Origin: a virus | Reading direction: 5' to 3' (one strand) | IMG/VR virus record: IMGVR_UViG_3300027129_000008 | Coordinates: 1 to 60,824 of that record | Length of the DNA stretch: 60,824 bases | Shown: piece after piece, positions 42,216 to 51,044 of the stretch | How positions within the stretch are numbered: the stretch's first letter is position 1 | How the letters are laid out: each line of letters begins with the position of its first letter | The notes under the pieces: generated by a model | The model's database searches: none | What the model was told of the DNA's origin: nothing | Seen by the model: only the letters and a program-made list of their open reading frames with translations | Translations under genes and position numbers: made by a program

Positions 42216-42224
42216 TATAAATAT
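42216..42224 (-). promoter_or_regulatory. Late-type motif ATATTTATA
   Basis: 12 bases upstream of the ATG at 42203. Confidence 0.55.
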
Positions 42225-42246
42225 GAACAGTTCCAGATATATTCAA

Positions 42247-43680
42247 TTAAAATGTTTCATCGACCATAGCAATCGGAACACGACGCCATTCACCGTATGA
42301 ATATATGTAAAAATAGTTGCCATCATAGCTTATCCAACCATCTTCACCATAGTCGGAAGATTTGTATGGAACTTGATGATAATACTTATCTGGAAATCGT
42401 TGAAATACTCTAAAAGCAGTGTTTATTGGTCGAACTCCGTTAGAATAAACGGGGTTACCATTACAATCGGTTCCACTGATATAAGCCCCACTATTTGGGT
42501 CAAAATCAAACACTGCGATAGCTCTACGCACCCATCCTAGTGGTTTGCGATATACATAAATAAAATATTCATCGTATGCCAACCAGCCATTTTCTCCATA
42601 ATCCGAGGTCTTTTTTGGAGGTGGTCTGAACAATACTTTCTCTGTAATTGCTGGTTTGTCGTCTTTTTCAAGGTCTGGTGCTCGTGTTGCAGAGTTGTAT
42701 TTTACACCCACATTCTTCAAATAAGAGTATGGATTCTTGATATTTGAATCTTCAACTTGCGACATTTGTTCACCGTTTACAACATAATCAGACACCACAA
42801 TCTTTCTGGTAGTGAACGTTTTTTGAGTTGTTGACTTGACACCATCAATAGTTTTTGGCAACAAGTAAGCATTGACAACCAAGTTAAAAGTCGTTTTTAC
42901 ATTTCTGTCTTCACCGGCACCCAACTCAACCGTGTTGGTATAGTCATCAACTCTGGTTCTAAATCTGAAATCTCCCACACCCCAATAATCATGTGTAGCA
43001 AAATTGATCTTTTCCAATAACTTGTTGTTTTGATCAACATAATCTGTCCACAAAATACACTCGTAAGTTATAGTAACATGATCTGGCAACGTAACATTGT
43101 AGATCTGATTGGTAGGTTTGTTTCTAAATGGATTGCCCAAATTCAAAATATTGAACTTGTCGTATTTGTTCTTTTGATCAAATTTAGCAACAACTTGATA
43201 TGACAAATAACGATTCAAAGTCATCAAATCTTTATTGTTGCTTACTGTGGCCCTCTTGATCAAAATAGCAGGCAACAAGATTTTACCTTGGTTATCACGC
43301 AAAAACCCGTCTCTTCTAACAGCATTCCATCTTTCTGGACTTGCATATAAAACTGGAACCTTTACCAATGTTCCGTTGTCCATCACAGTCAAATCAACTC
43401 GTTGACTCATGTGGTTGATTATAGTAGTATCAATGTCAAGAAGAGTTACACTAAAATTCTCGGTCTTGTCTTGATCACGACGAACTGCATTTTCTTTTCT
43501 ATATGGACCTACCAACGGAATTGCCGTATTATCGTTAGGCATTGGGACACCAGTATCCTCATTTTGAATGACAGGTCTTCTAATATCAGACAAGTTTGAA
43601 TTATCTTGTTTGACGTTAGGAGCAGGGTTGATTCCTTTTCCGTTTTGGCTTTTACCAGTTGGATTACCTTTCCACGACAT
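42247..43680 (-). CDS. Proximal tail sheath stabilisation/completion protein (gp15-like) with repeat extension
   Basis: 477 residues, about 200 more than T4 gp15 (272). Residues 105-310 follow the gp15 pattern: VPVLYASPERWNAVRRDGF, then ILLPAILIKRA, VTITYECILWTDYVDQNNK and a last TTFNLVVNAYLLP. The C-terminal ~130 residues hold two copies of an element SDYGENGW...YFIYVY (about 357 and 440), a possible extra decoration. It lies next to gp14-like and gp13-like genes, the T4 order. Confidence 0.65.
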   Translation of the reverse strand: MSWKGNPTGKSQNGKGINPAPNVKQDNSNLSDIRRPVIQNEDTGVPMPNDNTAIPLVGPYRKENAVRRDQDKTENFSVTLLDIDTTIINHMSQRVDLTVMDNGTLVKVPVLYASPERWNAVRRDGFLRDNQGKILLPAILIKRATVSNNKDLMTLNRYLSYQVVAKFDQKNKYDKFNILNLGNPFRNKPTNQIYNVTLPDHVTITYECILWTDYVDQNNKLLEKINFATHDYWGVGDFRFRTRVDDYTNTVELGAGEDRNVKTTFNLVVNAYLLPKTIDGVKSTTQKTFTTRKIVVSDYVVNGEQMSQVEDSNIKNPYSYLKNVGVKYNSATRAPDLEKDDKPAITEKVLFRPPPKKTSDYGENGWLAYDEYFIYVYRKPLGWVRRAIAVFDFDPNSGAYISGTDCNGNPVYSNGVRPINTAFRVFQRFPDKYYHQVPYKSSDYGEDGWISYDGNYFYIYSYGEWRRVPIAMVDETF

Positions 43681-43683
43681 AAA

Positions 43684-44250
43684 TTATGTTTGTCTTTCTA
43701 CCACATTCAACTTACTGAGTCTGCTGTAGTGTGTATTGCAGATAAAACTCCAAGACTTATCTGGATGACCACCTAAAAATTGTTCTTGAATTACGTTGTC
43801 AATTTCATAGAAACGTTCGTTGTATAATAACACATCACCAATTTCTGGGAAGAAACCAGTAACGATACAATCACGTTCACGAAACTTGTATACTACACTT
43901 TGATTGCGATCTGGTCCGAACCCTTGGTTATCGTCACCAGTAATATCTTCACGTTGAATCAAAGCGGTCATATTAATTGCTGGATAAAACGCCTTACCAG
44001 TGTCAGATGTTGCTTCACCATAGATGTTTACTCTAGTTTCAGTCACAGCAACCTTGAACAATTGAACAACACATTCAATTATATCGCCGACCAATTCTGC
44101 GTTGATAGAACTAAGAAAGTTCATATCACGACTACTAAAATACCTACCAGGTAAATAATTGGTTCCATAGATACCAATGTCTTTACGACCATTGGTCCAG
44201 TATTGAGGAAAATTATTCTGGGGATACTGTGGTGTTACTGGGGCTGCCAT
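43684..44250 (-). CDS. Neck protein (gp14-like)
   Basis: 188 residues. GDVLLYNERFYEIDNVIQEQ (about 142-161) matches the C-terminal core of T4 gp14, where GD-L-Y-F-x-x-x-L-F-E-I precedes a metal-free barrel. It is shorter than T4 gp14 (256). It lies between the gp13-like and gp15-like genes. Late motif variant ACATTTATA and an AGGATAA SD upstream. Confidence 0.65.
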   Translation of the reverse strand: MAAPVTPQYPQNNFPQYWTNGRKDIGIYGTNYLPGRYFSSRDMNFLSSINAELVGDIIECVVQLFKVAVTETRVNIYGEATSDTGKAFYPAINMTALIQREDITGDDNQGFGPDRNQSVVYKFRERDCIVTGFFPEIGDVLLYNERFYEIDNVIQEQFLGGHPDKSWSFICNTHYSRLSKLNVVERQT

Positions 44251-44253
44251 AGA

Positions 44254-45489
44254 TTATCCTATATAAATGTGAACTGGAACCTTAGACAACATTTTGTTCA
44301 TTGCCTCAGATTCTTTTTCGGTATTCTCCATCTGATTTACTCTCAAAGACTTGTCCAACATGTCTCTAAGTTTTTCAAGAAGATTAGACATTTCATCCTT
44401 AGCCTCAGCACGAAGTTCAGCACCGTCCAAGGTTACTTCACCACCTGGAATTGGAACCGTGCTATACTTCTGCAAAATACGACCAAGTGTTTCTTTACAT
44501 AGTGCCAAGAAATACTTTTTGATCCACTGTTTACCAGCTTGATTGATCTTACAATATTGACAATACTCATACGGCACATCACTTGGATCACTAATGTATT
44601 CATATCGTGAACCACTAAAGAAGTTGGTAATGTTCTTGTCACTTTCAACGTAGTAGTCGATGTAGATTCTAAGATCAGTAGTTGGTATTGGGAAAATTCT
44701 CAACATGTTGTCACCAGTGATTTGGAAACCGTAGTGACTCTTACGAACCATGTCGTTGAATTCAATTGCTTGAACACGTTCCAAATCTTCGAAGATAGGA
44801 GTCATCAAGAATTGTGTTGCTGGACTGTAAGCACTGAATCCCATTTCGCTTAAAACGTTACTATAACTCATACCAGTCATACTGAATGGGTCATAAATAC
44901 GTGCGATTGCTGGTGGTCTAAAATGGAACACTCTACGAACTTCAATACGTGATCCAGTAAGATGTTCAATTTGGTTACCAATAATTTGATTCAAGTCAAA
45001 CACTTGATGACTATCTTGGGGACCACCAAAACTTGCAGATCCAGTTGCCAAGAATGATGCTCTCTTTAACTCTACTTCACCACCAACCAACGCTTCACTA
45101 CCATATTGTTTGCTTAGTTGGACGATAAATGGTATACCGCTACCTTTGACACTGAGACCAGTTAAGTTTTGATACTGGTCTTGTGGTAAACCTTGAACGT
45201 TAACCAAATTGTTGACGATGTTGAATTCGTTGATTACACGGTTATACTCCAACACAGCTTCTTCAAAACATGCATAAAAGTTGACATCGATCATTTCAAT
45301 GTCAACGATTGGATAACCTAAACGTTTTGCTGCCCACATCGCACTACCACTACAATCGTTCTCAAACGTTGTTTCTGTGACAGAACAGTTGGTTTCATCA
45401 AGATAATAACCAAAGGGAACACTCGCAGTAGTAACCGCACTACCTGATCCTGGCCACCTTACTCTATCTTGGTCTAAATTAGCACTCAT
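44254..45489 (-). CDS. Neck protein (gp13-like)
   Basis: 411 residues. The C-terminal part reads YCKINQAGKQWIKKYFLAL, then KETLGRILQKYSTVPIPGGE and VTLDGAELRAEA, the conserved signature of T4-type gp13, which with gp14 makes the neck that joins head to tail. The N-terminal half includes a DCSGSAMWAAKRLGYP segment. Late motif 4 bases upstream, and no SD. Confidence 0.75.
   Translation of the reverse strand: MSANLDQDRVRWPGSGSAVTTASVPFGYYLDETNCSVTETTFENDCSGSAMWAAKRLGYPIVDIEMIDVNFYACFEEAVLEYNRVINEFNIVNNLVNVQGLPQDQYQNLTGLSVKGSGIPFIVQLSKQYGSEALVGGEVELKRASFLATGSASFGGPQDSHQVFDLNQIIGNQIEHLTGSRIEVRRVFHFRPPAIARIYDPFSMTGMSYSNVLSEMGFSAYSPATQFLMTPIFEDLERVQAIEFNDMVRKSHYGFQITGDNMLRIFPIPTTDLRIYIDYYVESDKNITNFFSGSRYEYISDPSDVPYEYCQYCKINQAGKQWIKKYFLALCKETLGRILQKYSTVPIPGGEVTLDGAELRAEAKDEMSNLLEKLRDMLDKSLRVNQMENTEKESEAMNKMLSKVPVHIYIG
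44262..44270 (-). promoter_or_regulatory. Late-type motif variant ACATTTATA
   Basis: 11 bases upstream of the ATG at 44250; followed by AGGAT SD. It overlaps the 3' end of the gp13-like gene. Confidence 0.4.
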
Positions 45490-45493
45490 TAAA

Positions 45494-45502
45494 TATAAAT
45501 AT
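45494..45502 (-). promoter_or_regulatory. Late-type motif ATATTTATA
   Basis: 4 bases upstream of the ATG at 45489. Confidence 0.55.
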
Positions 45503-45534
45503 CGGAATCTTCGATATTAGTGCTAAAATCTACT

Positions 45535-46074
45535 CTATACCAAATTATTACCTTCAAACTTTCGTGGACCACTCAAATCCACAATTTTATACTTAATTGG
45601 CATATCTTTTATAGTAGCATAAACAGCCTTTATGTTCTTGGGACTGTCGTCAATAAAAAATATGTCGTTGTAACCCTCATTTTCAATTTTATCCTTGATC
45701 CAGTTAGCCTTAGCCATAGGATCACTAGTTCCAACGGTCACAATAGGTATATTGACTTTAAAATACCTCTGGAGAACGTTTTGTATGTGAGGCTGACTCT
45801 CTGGACCTCTCGCAGTCAAAACAACGGCAAGACGACCATCTGACCCCGCACTGACTATCTTATAAAACCTCTTGGCTACATTACGAATAACTACGGGATC
45901 TATAACCGAGCTAAACTCTGAAAAATCAAATTTGTCACCGGGTTGTTGAGTATACACCGCATATTGTGCAGGTGTTAATTTGACAACCGAACCATCTGAT
46001 TTGGTCAATATTACTTTACCACCAGTTTCAAAAAGTGTGTCATCAAAATCAAATACTCTTAGTTTCTTGGTCAT
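45535..46074 (-). CDS. HAD-superfamily phosphatase
   Basis: 179 residues. Motif I FDFDDTLFET (Asp9, Asp11), motif II in VVLTARGPESQ, motif IV FFIDDSPKNIKA. Single-domain HAD phosphatase; nucleotide or sugar phosphate substrates are plausible. It is coupled by ATGA overlap to a 43-codon gene upstream. Confidence 0.75.
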   Translation of the reverse strand: MTKKLRVFDFDDTLFETGGKVILTKSDGSVVKLTPAQYAVYTQQPGDKFDFSEFSSVIDPVVIRNVAKRFYKIVSAGSDGRLAVVLTARGPESQPHIQNVLQRYFKVNIPIVTVGTSDPMAKANWIKDKIENEGYNDIFFIDDSPKNIKAVYATIKDMPIKYKIVDLSGPRKFEGNNLV

Positions 46075-46202
46075 AGGAATGATTGCGCAATCAACTTATA
46101 GTCAGAAACATATGGTTTTGGTTGTGACTTTTTAACAGCATCCTCCTTCAGTTTCTTTGCCTTGAGAACCTTCTGAAGAGTGTTTTTTACTTTCTCATTC
46201 AT
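46071..46202 (-). CDS. 43-codon coupled mini-protein
   Basis: The frame MNEKVKNTLQKVLKAKKLKE... (43 residues) is very Lys-rich and helical. Its ATG overlaps the stop of the cupin gene (46195) and its stop overlaps the HAD start (ATGA), so it is coupled at both ends. I do not recognise it. It fills what would otherwise be a 120-base gap. Confidence 0.6.
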   Translation of the reverse strand: MNEKVKNTLQKVLKAKKLKEDAVKKSQPKPYVSDYKLIAQSFL

Positions 46203-46464
46203 ACATTTTTGTAATTTTGACTACAAGTTTTCCAGAGCCTTTTATGACTCTGTGATACGTTTCTTTAGGTATAAATATTGAACCCTCCATCAAACACGGA
46301 AGATTATTATCCAATTGAACCTCCCAACCACCATTATTCTCCACAACCTCAACCAAACGGTTTTCTTTATCCAAATGCCACTCTAATTCATGACTATCTA
46401 TACCAGAATCGAACTCACGAATATATTGATTGTTTCCCAAGCTTGTCTCTGTATAAGGCATCAT
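46195..46464 (-). CDS. Cupin-fold protein
   Basis: 89 residues. A single cupin-like barrel: HELEWHLDKENR (about 25-36) gives the first metal-site His pair, and FIPKETYHRVIKGSG (about 64-78) the last His. Small single-cupin proteins have many roles; here it might bind a nucleotide-sugar or metal. It starts in an ATGA overlap with the kinase gene, so it is co-translated. Confidence 0.6.
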   Translation of the reverse strand: MMPYTETSLGNNQYIREFDSGIDSHELEWHLDKENRLVEVVENNGGWEVQLDNNLPCLMEGSIFIPKETYHRVIKGSGKLVVKITKMYE

Positions 46465-47258
46465 ACATTTCTAGGACGCATTGGTTCTATTGTCCTCAGA
46501 TGCGAATCATCGTCATCAGATTGTTCTACACTGTCTACCTTCTTTACATTTTTATAGTAATTTTCAATCCATTTTCTACCAATTGGATTTTTTATAGGAC
46601 TCTTCAAAAAGTCAATCACACTTCTCAAAACACCTCTATCAATTGGTTCATTGTTCTTTGTTCGATCAACTATTCTAAAGTTGTTACGAAATATGTTTTG
46701 AAAATGACCCAAATTATTTTGACAGCTAAACCACATCTGTGATAACAAATCTTCTGGTATCTTACGAGATCTCTTCGCATTACGTTCCATTGCAACTTGT
46801 AAACTAGTGTTGACAAATATCATGTAACAATCATATCCATGTTGTTCCATAACACGTTTCTTGATTTGTATTGATTCTATACTATCACCAGTTCCATCTA
46901 TGATAAGTCCTAATTTAGCCTTTCTATACATGTCTAGTTTTTTTCTTGTGATTCGTTTTGCTTTTTCTCTAGTAGATTGAGGACCAACAGTCAATCGTTC
47001 AAACTCTTCTGGACTCAATTTACTAAAGTCTGTAGATATGTTCATATTATGAAGCATCTTCTCAAACTCGTTATCACTATTGATTACCTTCAAACCATAT
47101 CGATTTACAGATGAATTGGAAGGTAAATCAAATAACTCAGTAGCTACAGTGCTTTTTCCACTACCAGGCCCACCAGCCATAAATATACACTTGAGAGTTG
47201 ATGGATCATCGACACCCTCGGTCAATCTATGCTTTTTTAGTAGTTCAAGTAAATTCAT
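46461..47258 (-). CDS. P-loop kinase (zeta-toxin-like) with cargo-type N-terminus
   Basis: 265 residues. Walker A is GGPGSGKST (29-37), in MAGGPGSGKSTVATELF; GLIIDGTGDS (about 120) and RNAKRSRKIP (about 167) complete a zeta-toxin/PNK-type kinase core. The first 14 residues, MNLLELLKKHRLTE, match the shared N-terminal peptide of the genes to the right and end in L-T-E, a T4 gp21-like site. Late motif 10 bases upstream, inside the end of the next gene. Substrate unknown; UDP-GlcNAc or polynucleotide are possible. Confidence 0.7.
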   Translation of the reverse strand: MNLLELLKKHRLTEGVDDPSTLKCIFMAGGPGSGKSTVATELFDLPSNSSVNRYGLKVINSDNEFEKMLHNMNISTDFSKLSPEEFERLTVGPQSTREKAKRITRKKLDMYRKAKLGLIIDGTGDSIESIQIKKRVMEQHGYDCYMIFVNTSLQVAMERNAKRSRKIPEDLLSQMWFSCQNNLGHFQNIFRNNFRIVDRTKNNEPIDRGVLRSVIDFLKSPIKNPIGRKWIENYYKNVKKVDSVEQSDDDDSHLRTIEPMRPRNV

Positions 47259-48256
47259 AATGATTTGATATAAATATCAGTGTCTCTCTTCAATTCATCC
47301 TCTGGCACATTATCCAAGTTATCACCATACTTCTGTGTCCAATATTGTTTGATCTTACCCAACATTGGTCCTGGCTTTAATTGTGGAAAATTAGCCATCA
47401 ACCACTCACCACCATATTTGGATTTAACTGGGGTAAATGATTCAATCTCTTTTTGTTTATCCAACAACATCTGATACTTTTCTGGAAACAACCGCTTCAA
47501 GAAATAGTCTGGGTCACTAATCTGTTTGTGTTTATTCAAACCAATCAATGACTTTCTAATATAATCAGCACTAGGTCTACCAGCTCTAACTCTCTTACGA
47601 TCACTGTGATTCATAGTTTGACCCTTATAGTCATCGCTATCAAACATAGGACTACCACTAATAAACTTAACAACATCATCATTGTTTTGTATACTATCGT
47701 AATCACCCAATACATCACCATAACCAAGTATTTTCAAACCGTCTTTTAGATTCTTAGTAATTAGTATATCGTGATGTCTACCACTTTTATCTACATAAAT
47801 CTTTTGAAAACCTGTAGTAGCATACTTGTAACCATTTTGTCTAGCCATTACACCCAATATACCACTAAAGTCTCCTAGTGCTAAATAAGTCTTTTGTGCG
47901 TCAAAGTCATCGTCTGTATCCGCATACAGAAAGTCTACATGAACATCCTTACCCAAATCAGACTTGTAAAGAACACTATAGATATTTCCGTTACGACTAT
48001 AATCCTTTACCTTATTACCCAAATTAGATAACAACGTGTTCTTGATATCACCAGACGATCCTGTCAACACAATATCAATATCACCATGATCTTGTTTGGA
48101 TGGTAGTGATTTACTCAATTCAAACTTGCTAAAACTATTACCCAGTTGATTCTTGAGTTCGTCAAAAACACTGTTCATTTCAGATGTAGTAATTCTACTG
48201 GCTCTACTACCAAATAGTTTGCCGCCCTCTTTCAATAAATCCATTAACTTGATCAT
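47255..48256 (-). CDS. Pol-beta-type nucleotidyltransferase with cargo-type N-terminus
   Basis: 333 residues. HGDIDIVL (57-64, catalytic Asp59 and Asp61) and DVHVDFLYAD (third Asp108) define the Pol-beta nucleotidyltransferase fold. The rest is helical with a basic ADYIRKSLIGL segment. Starts MIKLMDLLKEGGKLFG, the shared N-terminal peptide with an LKE site. Its ATGA overlap with the kinase gene couples them. RNA end modification and signalling-nucleotide synthesis are possibilities; I have no basis to decide. Confidence 0.7.
   Translation of the reverse strand: MIKLMDLLKEGGKLFGSRASRITTSEMNSVFDELKNQLGNSFSKFELSKSLPSKQDHGDIDIVLTGSSGDIKNTLLSNLGNKVKDYSRNGNIYSVLYKSDLGKDVHVDFLYADTDDDFDAQKTYLALGDFSGILGVMARQNGYKYATTGFQKIYVDKSGRHHDILITKNLKDGLKILGYGDVLGDYDSIQNNDDVVKFISGSPMFDSDDYKGQTMNHSDRKRVRAGRPSADYIRKSLIGLNKHKQISDPDYFLKRLFPEKYQMLLDKQKEIESFTPVKSKYGGEWLMANFPQLKPGPMLGKIKQYWTQKYGDNLDNVPEDELKRDTDIYIKSL
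47269..47277 (-). promoter_or_regulatory. Late-type motif ATATTTATA
   Basis: 10 bases upstream of the kinase ATG, inside the 3' end of the nucleotidyltransferase gene. Confidence 0.5.
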
Positions 48257-48303
48257 AGACTATAATTAGATCCACACACTCGACTCACTGATGATTTAAT
48301 CAA

Positions 48304-50484
48304 TCATGATGTTATATAGGCCATTGTAAACGGTGTTGTGGTAGAACTTTGCGCATTTGTAACTGAATTACCAGTAATACTATAAACTTGAACATAATCA
48401 GTGCTACCATTAAAATAAATTAATAACGACAAATTCGTATTAACAACACCGGTCCCACCGTCAGACGTTAAATCAGCTCCATTTTTGCGTAAAGTTAAAT
48501 AACCTTCTCCTCCACCGCTATAAACTCTTGCTCCAGCAGATACTTGATACCATCCGGCTACAGTTGGAGTAAATCTACCCGTTGTATTATTATACCAACT
48601 GGTAGAATCCGTTACTGCGATATTATATTTAATTATTGTAGCTGCATAACCACCAGGATTTACAACACTTGTTGTTCCATATCTATAAATTGCAGTCGTT
48701 GATCCGCCGCCGCCACCACCATTTAAAGCATATGAAGCGGTTAAAGCATATGAAGCGGTTAAAGCAGATGAAGCGGCCAAAGCATAAGAACTGCTAACGG
48801 AAGCTGACGCAAAACTTGAACTAATAGAACTTGTTGCGAAAGTAGCAACATCAGCGTGACTCGAGCTTTGTATGTATTGAATAATTTCTGAATAACTAGA
48901 TGATACCATTACATTTGTATAATCCAACACATTAACATATACTCTATCAACAATCTGTCCCAGAAATTGAGAGCCTGACACAGGTTGTCCTGTGGCAGCC
49001 ATCTTTCTTATTTTTAATGATGTATTATCCAACTTTTGAACACCATAATCTGACCCAGTATCATTCAATCCTCCAACCAGAGCTACATAAGTTGTATCAT
49101 ATTGTGTATATATACTATTTGGAAATTCGATTGATTGTGGGGTAAAACTACTTGTGTATCTAGCAACACCTTTAGTAATTCTAAACTCATCCAAATATCC
49201 GAACATTGCTGTGGTTGGACTACACGTTGGACGGGAACCTATGTAAGTCGTGCCTCCTTGGTTATTTATAATTCCAGTTATGCCGGCACTCGACTCCAGA
49301 ACACCGTTTATGAACAAATAAACTGTATTATTGTCTCTGGTTACCACAACATTATACCATGTGTTTTGAGAGATTGTAGTTGTGGATGTAACACTTGTTA
49401 GTGTTGATCCCACAACAAAAGTGGCATTTATTTTATTATCTGCTTGTCTACCTATATCAAGTGTTAAAGTTGTATAAGCATTACAATCCGCTCTTCTGGA
49501 TAAAATGGGTCTATATACACCTACGTCTGAAAAATTTGCCCAAAATTCAATTGTAAAATTTGATCCCGCAAAAACAGTAGGCACGCTTGAAAATGATAGA
49601 TAATCACCGGTGCCATCGAAATATCCGCTTCCACTACCAAATTTATAAATTGATGATGTAATTTTTGTATTACCACTCCTAGTCACACTCACATTATTCG
49701 GCCCACTATCTGCAAAAGTGGTGGAATTATTAGCCCCATTAAAATGTAGTAATAAACTACAACTTGTATAATATGGATCGCCAGTTGCGTAAATCCATCT
49801 TTCTAAAACAGAAACACCCCACGCATCACCTTCCAGATTAAGACCCGTTATGATATTTTCTTGGTCCGGTCCAACCGAATATAATATTGTCTGATTCACA
49901 ATACTGCCTGTTTGTAACGACGCAGTAATAATATTATTGTAAACTGGAGCAGTTGCATACGAGGCTGTTATCGCATTGTTACTCCAACTTGCAGTTATTG
50001 GATACGTGCTACCAGTTATTAATGTTGTTCCTCCTTCACTTGCATTTAATGCATATGAAGCCGTCAACGAATATGAACTACTAATACTATTCGCAACATA
50101 ACTTGCAGTAGATGCAAAACTGGAACTTGTAGAATTATCCGCATTAACAACATAACTGCTGCTGATACTCCTACTTGCAGTTATTGGATATGTTGAACCA
50201 GTTGTCAAAAAAGAACCAGCATTAGATGCGTATGAAGCAGTCAAAGCATAACTTGCACTGACAGCACTACCACTATAATAACTAACAGCATAACTTGCTG
50301 TCGCAGCATATGAAGCGCTTCCATAGAATGTTCCACTATTATTATGCGTATAAAAATTACTCGCGCTTATTGTTGATTCATATGAAAGATTACTTCCAGA
50401 AATTATTAATTTTCTTACAGGATTAGATCCATCTTGAAAACTAATTTCTCCATCTCCAGGCGTTATGATGATATTAGTTGGCAT
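48304..50484 (-). CDS. Receptor-binding tail fibre with LamG and C1q-like domains
   Basis: 726 residues. Residues about 50-185 hold many ASYALTASYA-type repeats. A LamG/lectin jelly roll (about 245-450) is marked by LLLHFNGANNSTTFADSG, YFDGTGDYLSF, FTIEFWANF and LDEFRITKGVARY. The C-terminal ~125 residues look like a C1q/TNF-like trimeric head (NNTTGRFTPTVAGWYQVSAG). Such heads bind host glycans, so this is the best candidate adhesin. Late motif 7 bases upstream. Confidence 0.8.
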   Translation of the reverse strand: MPTNIIITPGDGEISFQDGSNPVRKLIISGSNLSYESTISASNFYTHNNSGTFYGSASYAATASYAVSYYSGSAVSASYALTASYASNAGSFLTTGSTYPITASRSISSSYVVNADNSTSSSFASTASYVANSISSSYSLTASYALNASEGGTTLITGSTYPITASWSNNAITASYATAPVYNNIITASLQTGSIVNQTILYSVGPDQENIITGLNLEGDAWGVSVLERWIYATGDPYYTSCSLLLHFNGANNSTTFADSGPNNVSVTRSGNTKITSSIYKFGSGSGYFDGTGDYLSFSSVPTVFAGSNFTIEFWANFSDVGVYRPILSRRADCNAYTTLTLDIGRQADNKINATFVVGSTLTSVTSTTTISQNTWYNVVVTRDNNTVYLFINGVLESSAGITGIINNQGGTTYIGSRPTCSPTTAMFGYLDEFRITKGVARYTSSFTPQSIEFPNSIYTQYDTTYVALVGGLNDTGSDYGVQKLDNTSLKIRKMAATGQPVSGSQFLGQIVDRVYVNVLDYTNVMVSSSYSEIIQYIQSSSHADVATFATSSISSSFASASVSSSYALAASSALTASYALTASYALNGGGGGGSTTAIYRYGTTSVVNPGGYAATIIKYNIAVTDSTSWYNNTTGRFTPTVAGWYQVSAGARVYSGGGEGYLTLRKNGADLTSDGGTGVVNTNLSLLIYFNGSTDYVQVYSITGNSVTNAQSSTTTPFTMAYITS

Positions 50485-50491
50485 AGTTTAT

Positions 50492-50500
50492 TATAAATAT
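50492..50500 (-). promoter_or_regulatory. Late-type motif ATATTTATA
   Basis: 7 bases upstream of the ATG at 50484. Confidence 0.55.
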
Positions 50501-50516
50501 TAGAAAATTGCTATGC

Positions 50517-50534
50517 CCACAGTTAATACTGCGG
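50517..50534 (-). terminator. Weak hairpin after the 167-residue gene
   Basis: 7-bp stem with one G-T pair (50517-50523 with 50528-50534); no good T-run. Confidence 0.3.
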
Positions 50535-50540
50535 TTTAAT

Positions 50541-51044
50541 TTACAATTTGTTATATGTCTTTTCAAACTCAACTTTAGCAATACGATAATAACCAGTATT
50601 AGCTGGGTCTTTTACCAAATAATCGCCTGGCTTAATAATCATGTCTTCTCCCCATGGAGCTTTAAATGTTACTGGTTCACCTGTATACAAAGCAACTTGT
50701 CTTGGAGATTGTTCTGGGTAAATATCACCACCAACATTACCAGTATATAACTTAGGCAATTTAGCTGCCTTGATAACATAATTCTCACCAGTAGCACCAC
50801 TGAAAATAATATCACCAACATCAGCAGTGTTTTGTGTTTCTTTACCATCACTGGTTGTAGTAACTACTGGTTGTTGAATTGTTGACTTGGTATATGTCAT
50901 TGGAGGCATAGAACCAGGCTTACCTCCGTCAATGTATTTATAAACCAACTTTTGTTTGGTCACTGGCTTGAATGCCAATGTGGATGCAATTTGATTGATA
51001 TCTGCATTAGCAACTTCACTGAGAATGTCTTTTAGTTTAATCAT
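50541..51044 (-). CDS. Hypothetical protein with cargo-type N-terminus
   Basis: 167 residues. Starts MIKLKDILSEVANAD (site LSE after residue 10), then a beta-rich body with GDIIFSGATGENYVIKAAKL and ending PGDYLVKD, RIAKVEFEKTY. Not recognised. Its ATG overlaps the 2H phosphoesterase stop by ATGA, so it is co-translated. Confidence 0.6.
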   Translation of the reverse strand: MIKLKDILSEVANADINQIASTLAFKPVTKQKLVYKYIDGGKPGSMPPMTYTKSTIQQPVVTTTSDGKETQNTADVGDIIFSGATGENYVIKAAKLPKLYTGNVGGDIYPEQSPRQVALYTGEPVTFKAPWGEDMIIKPGDYLVKDPANTGYYRIAKVEFEKTYNKL

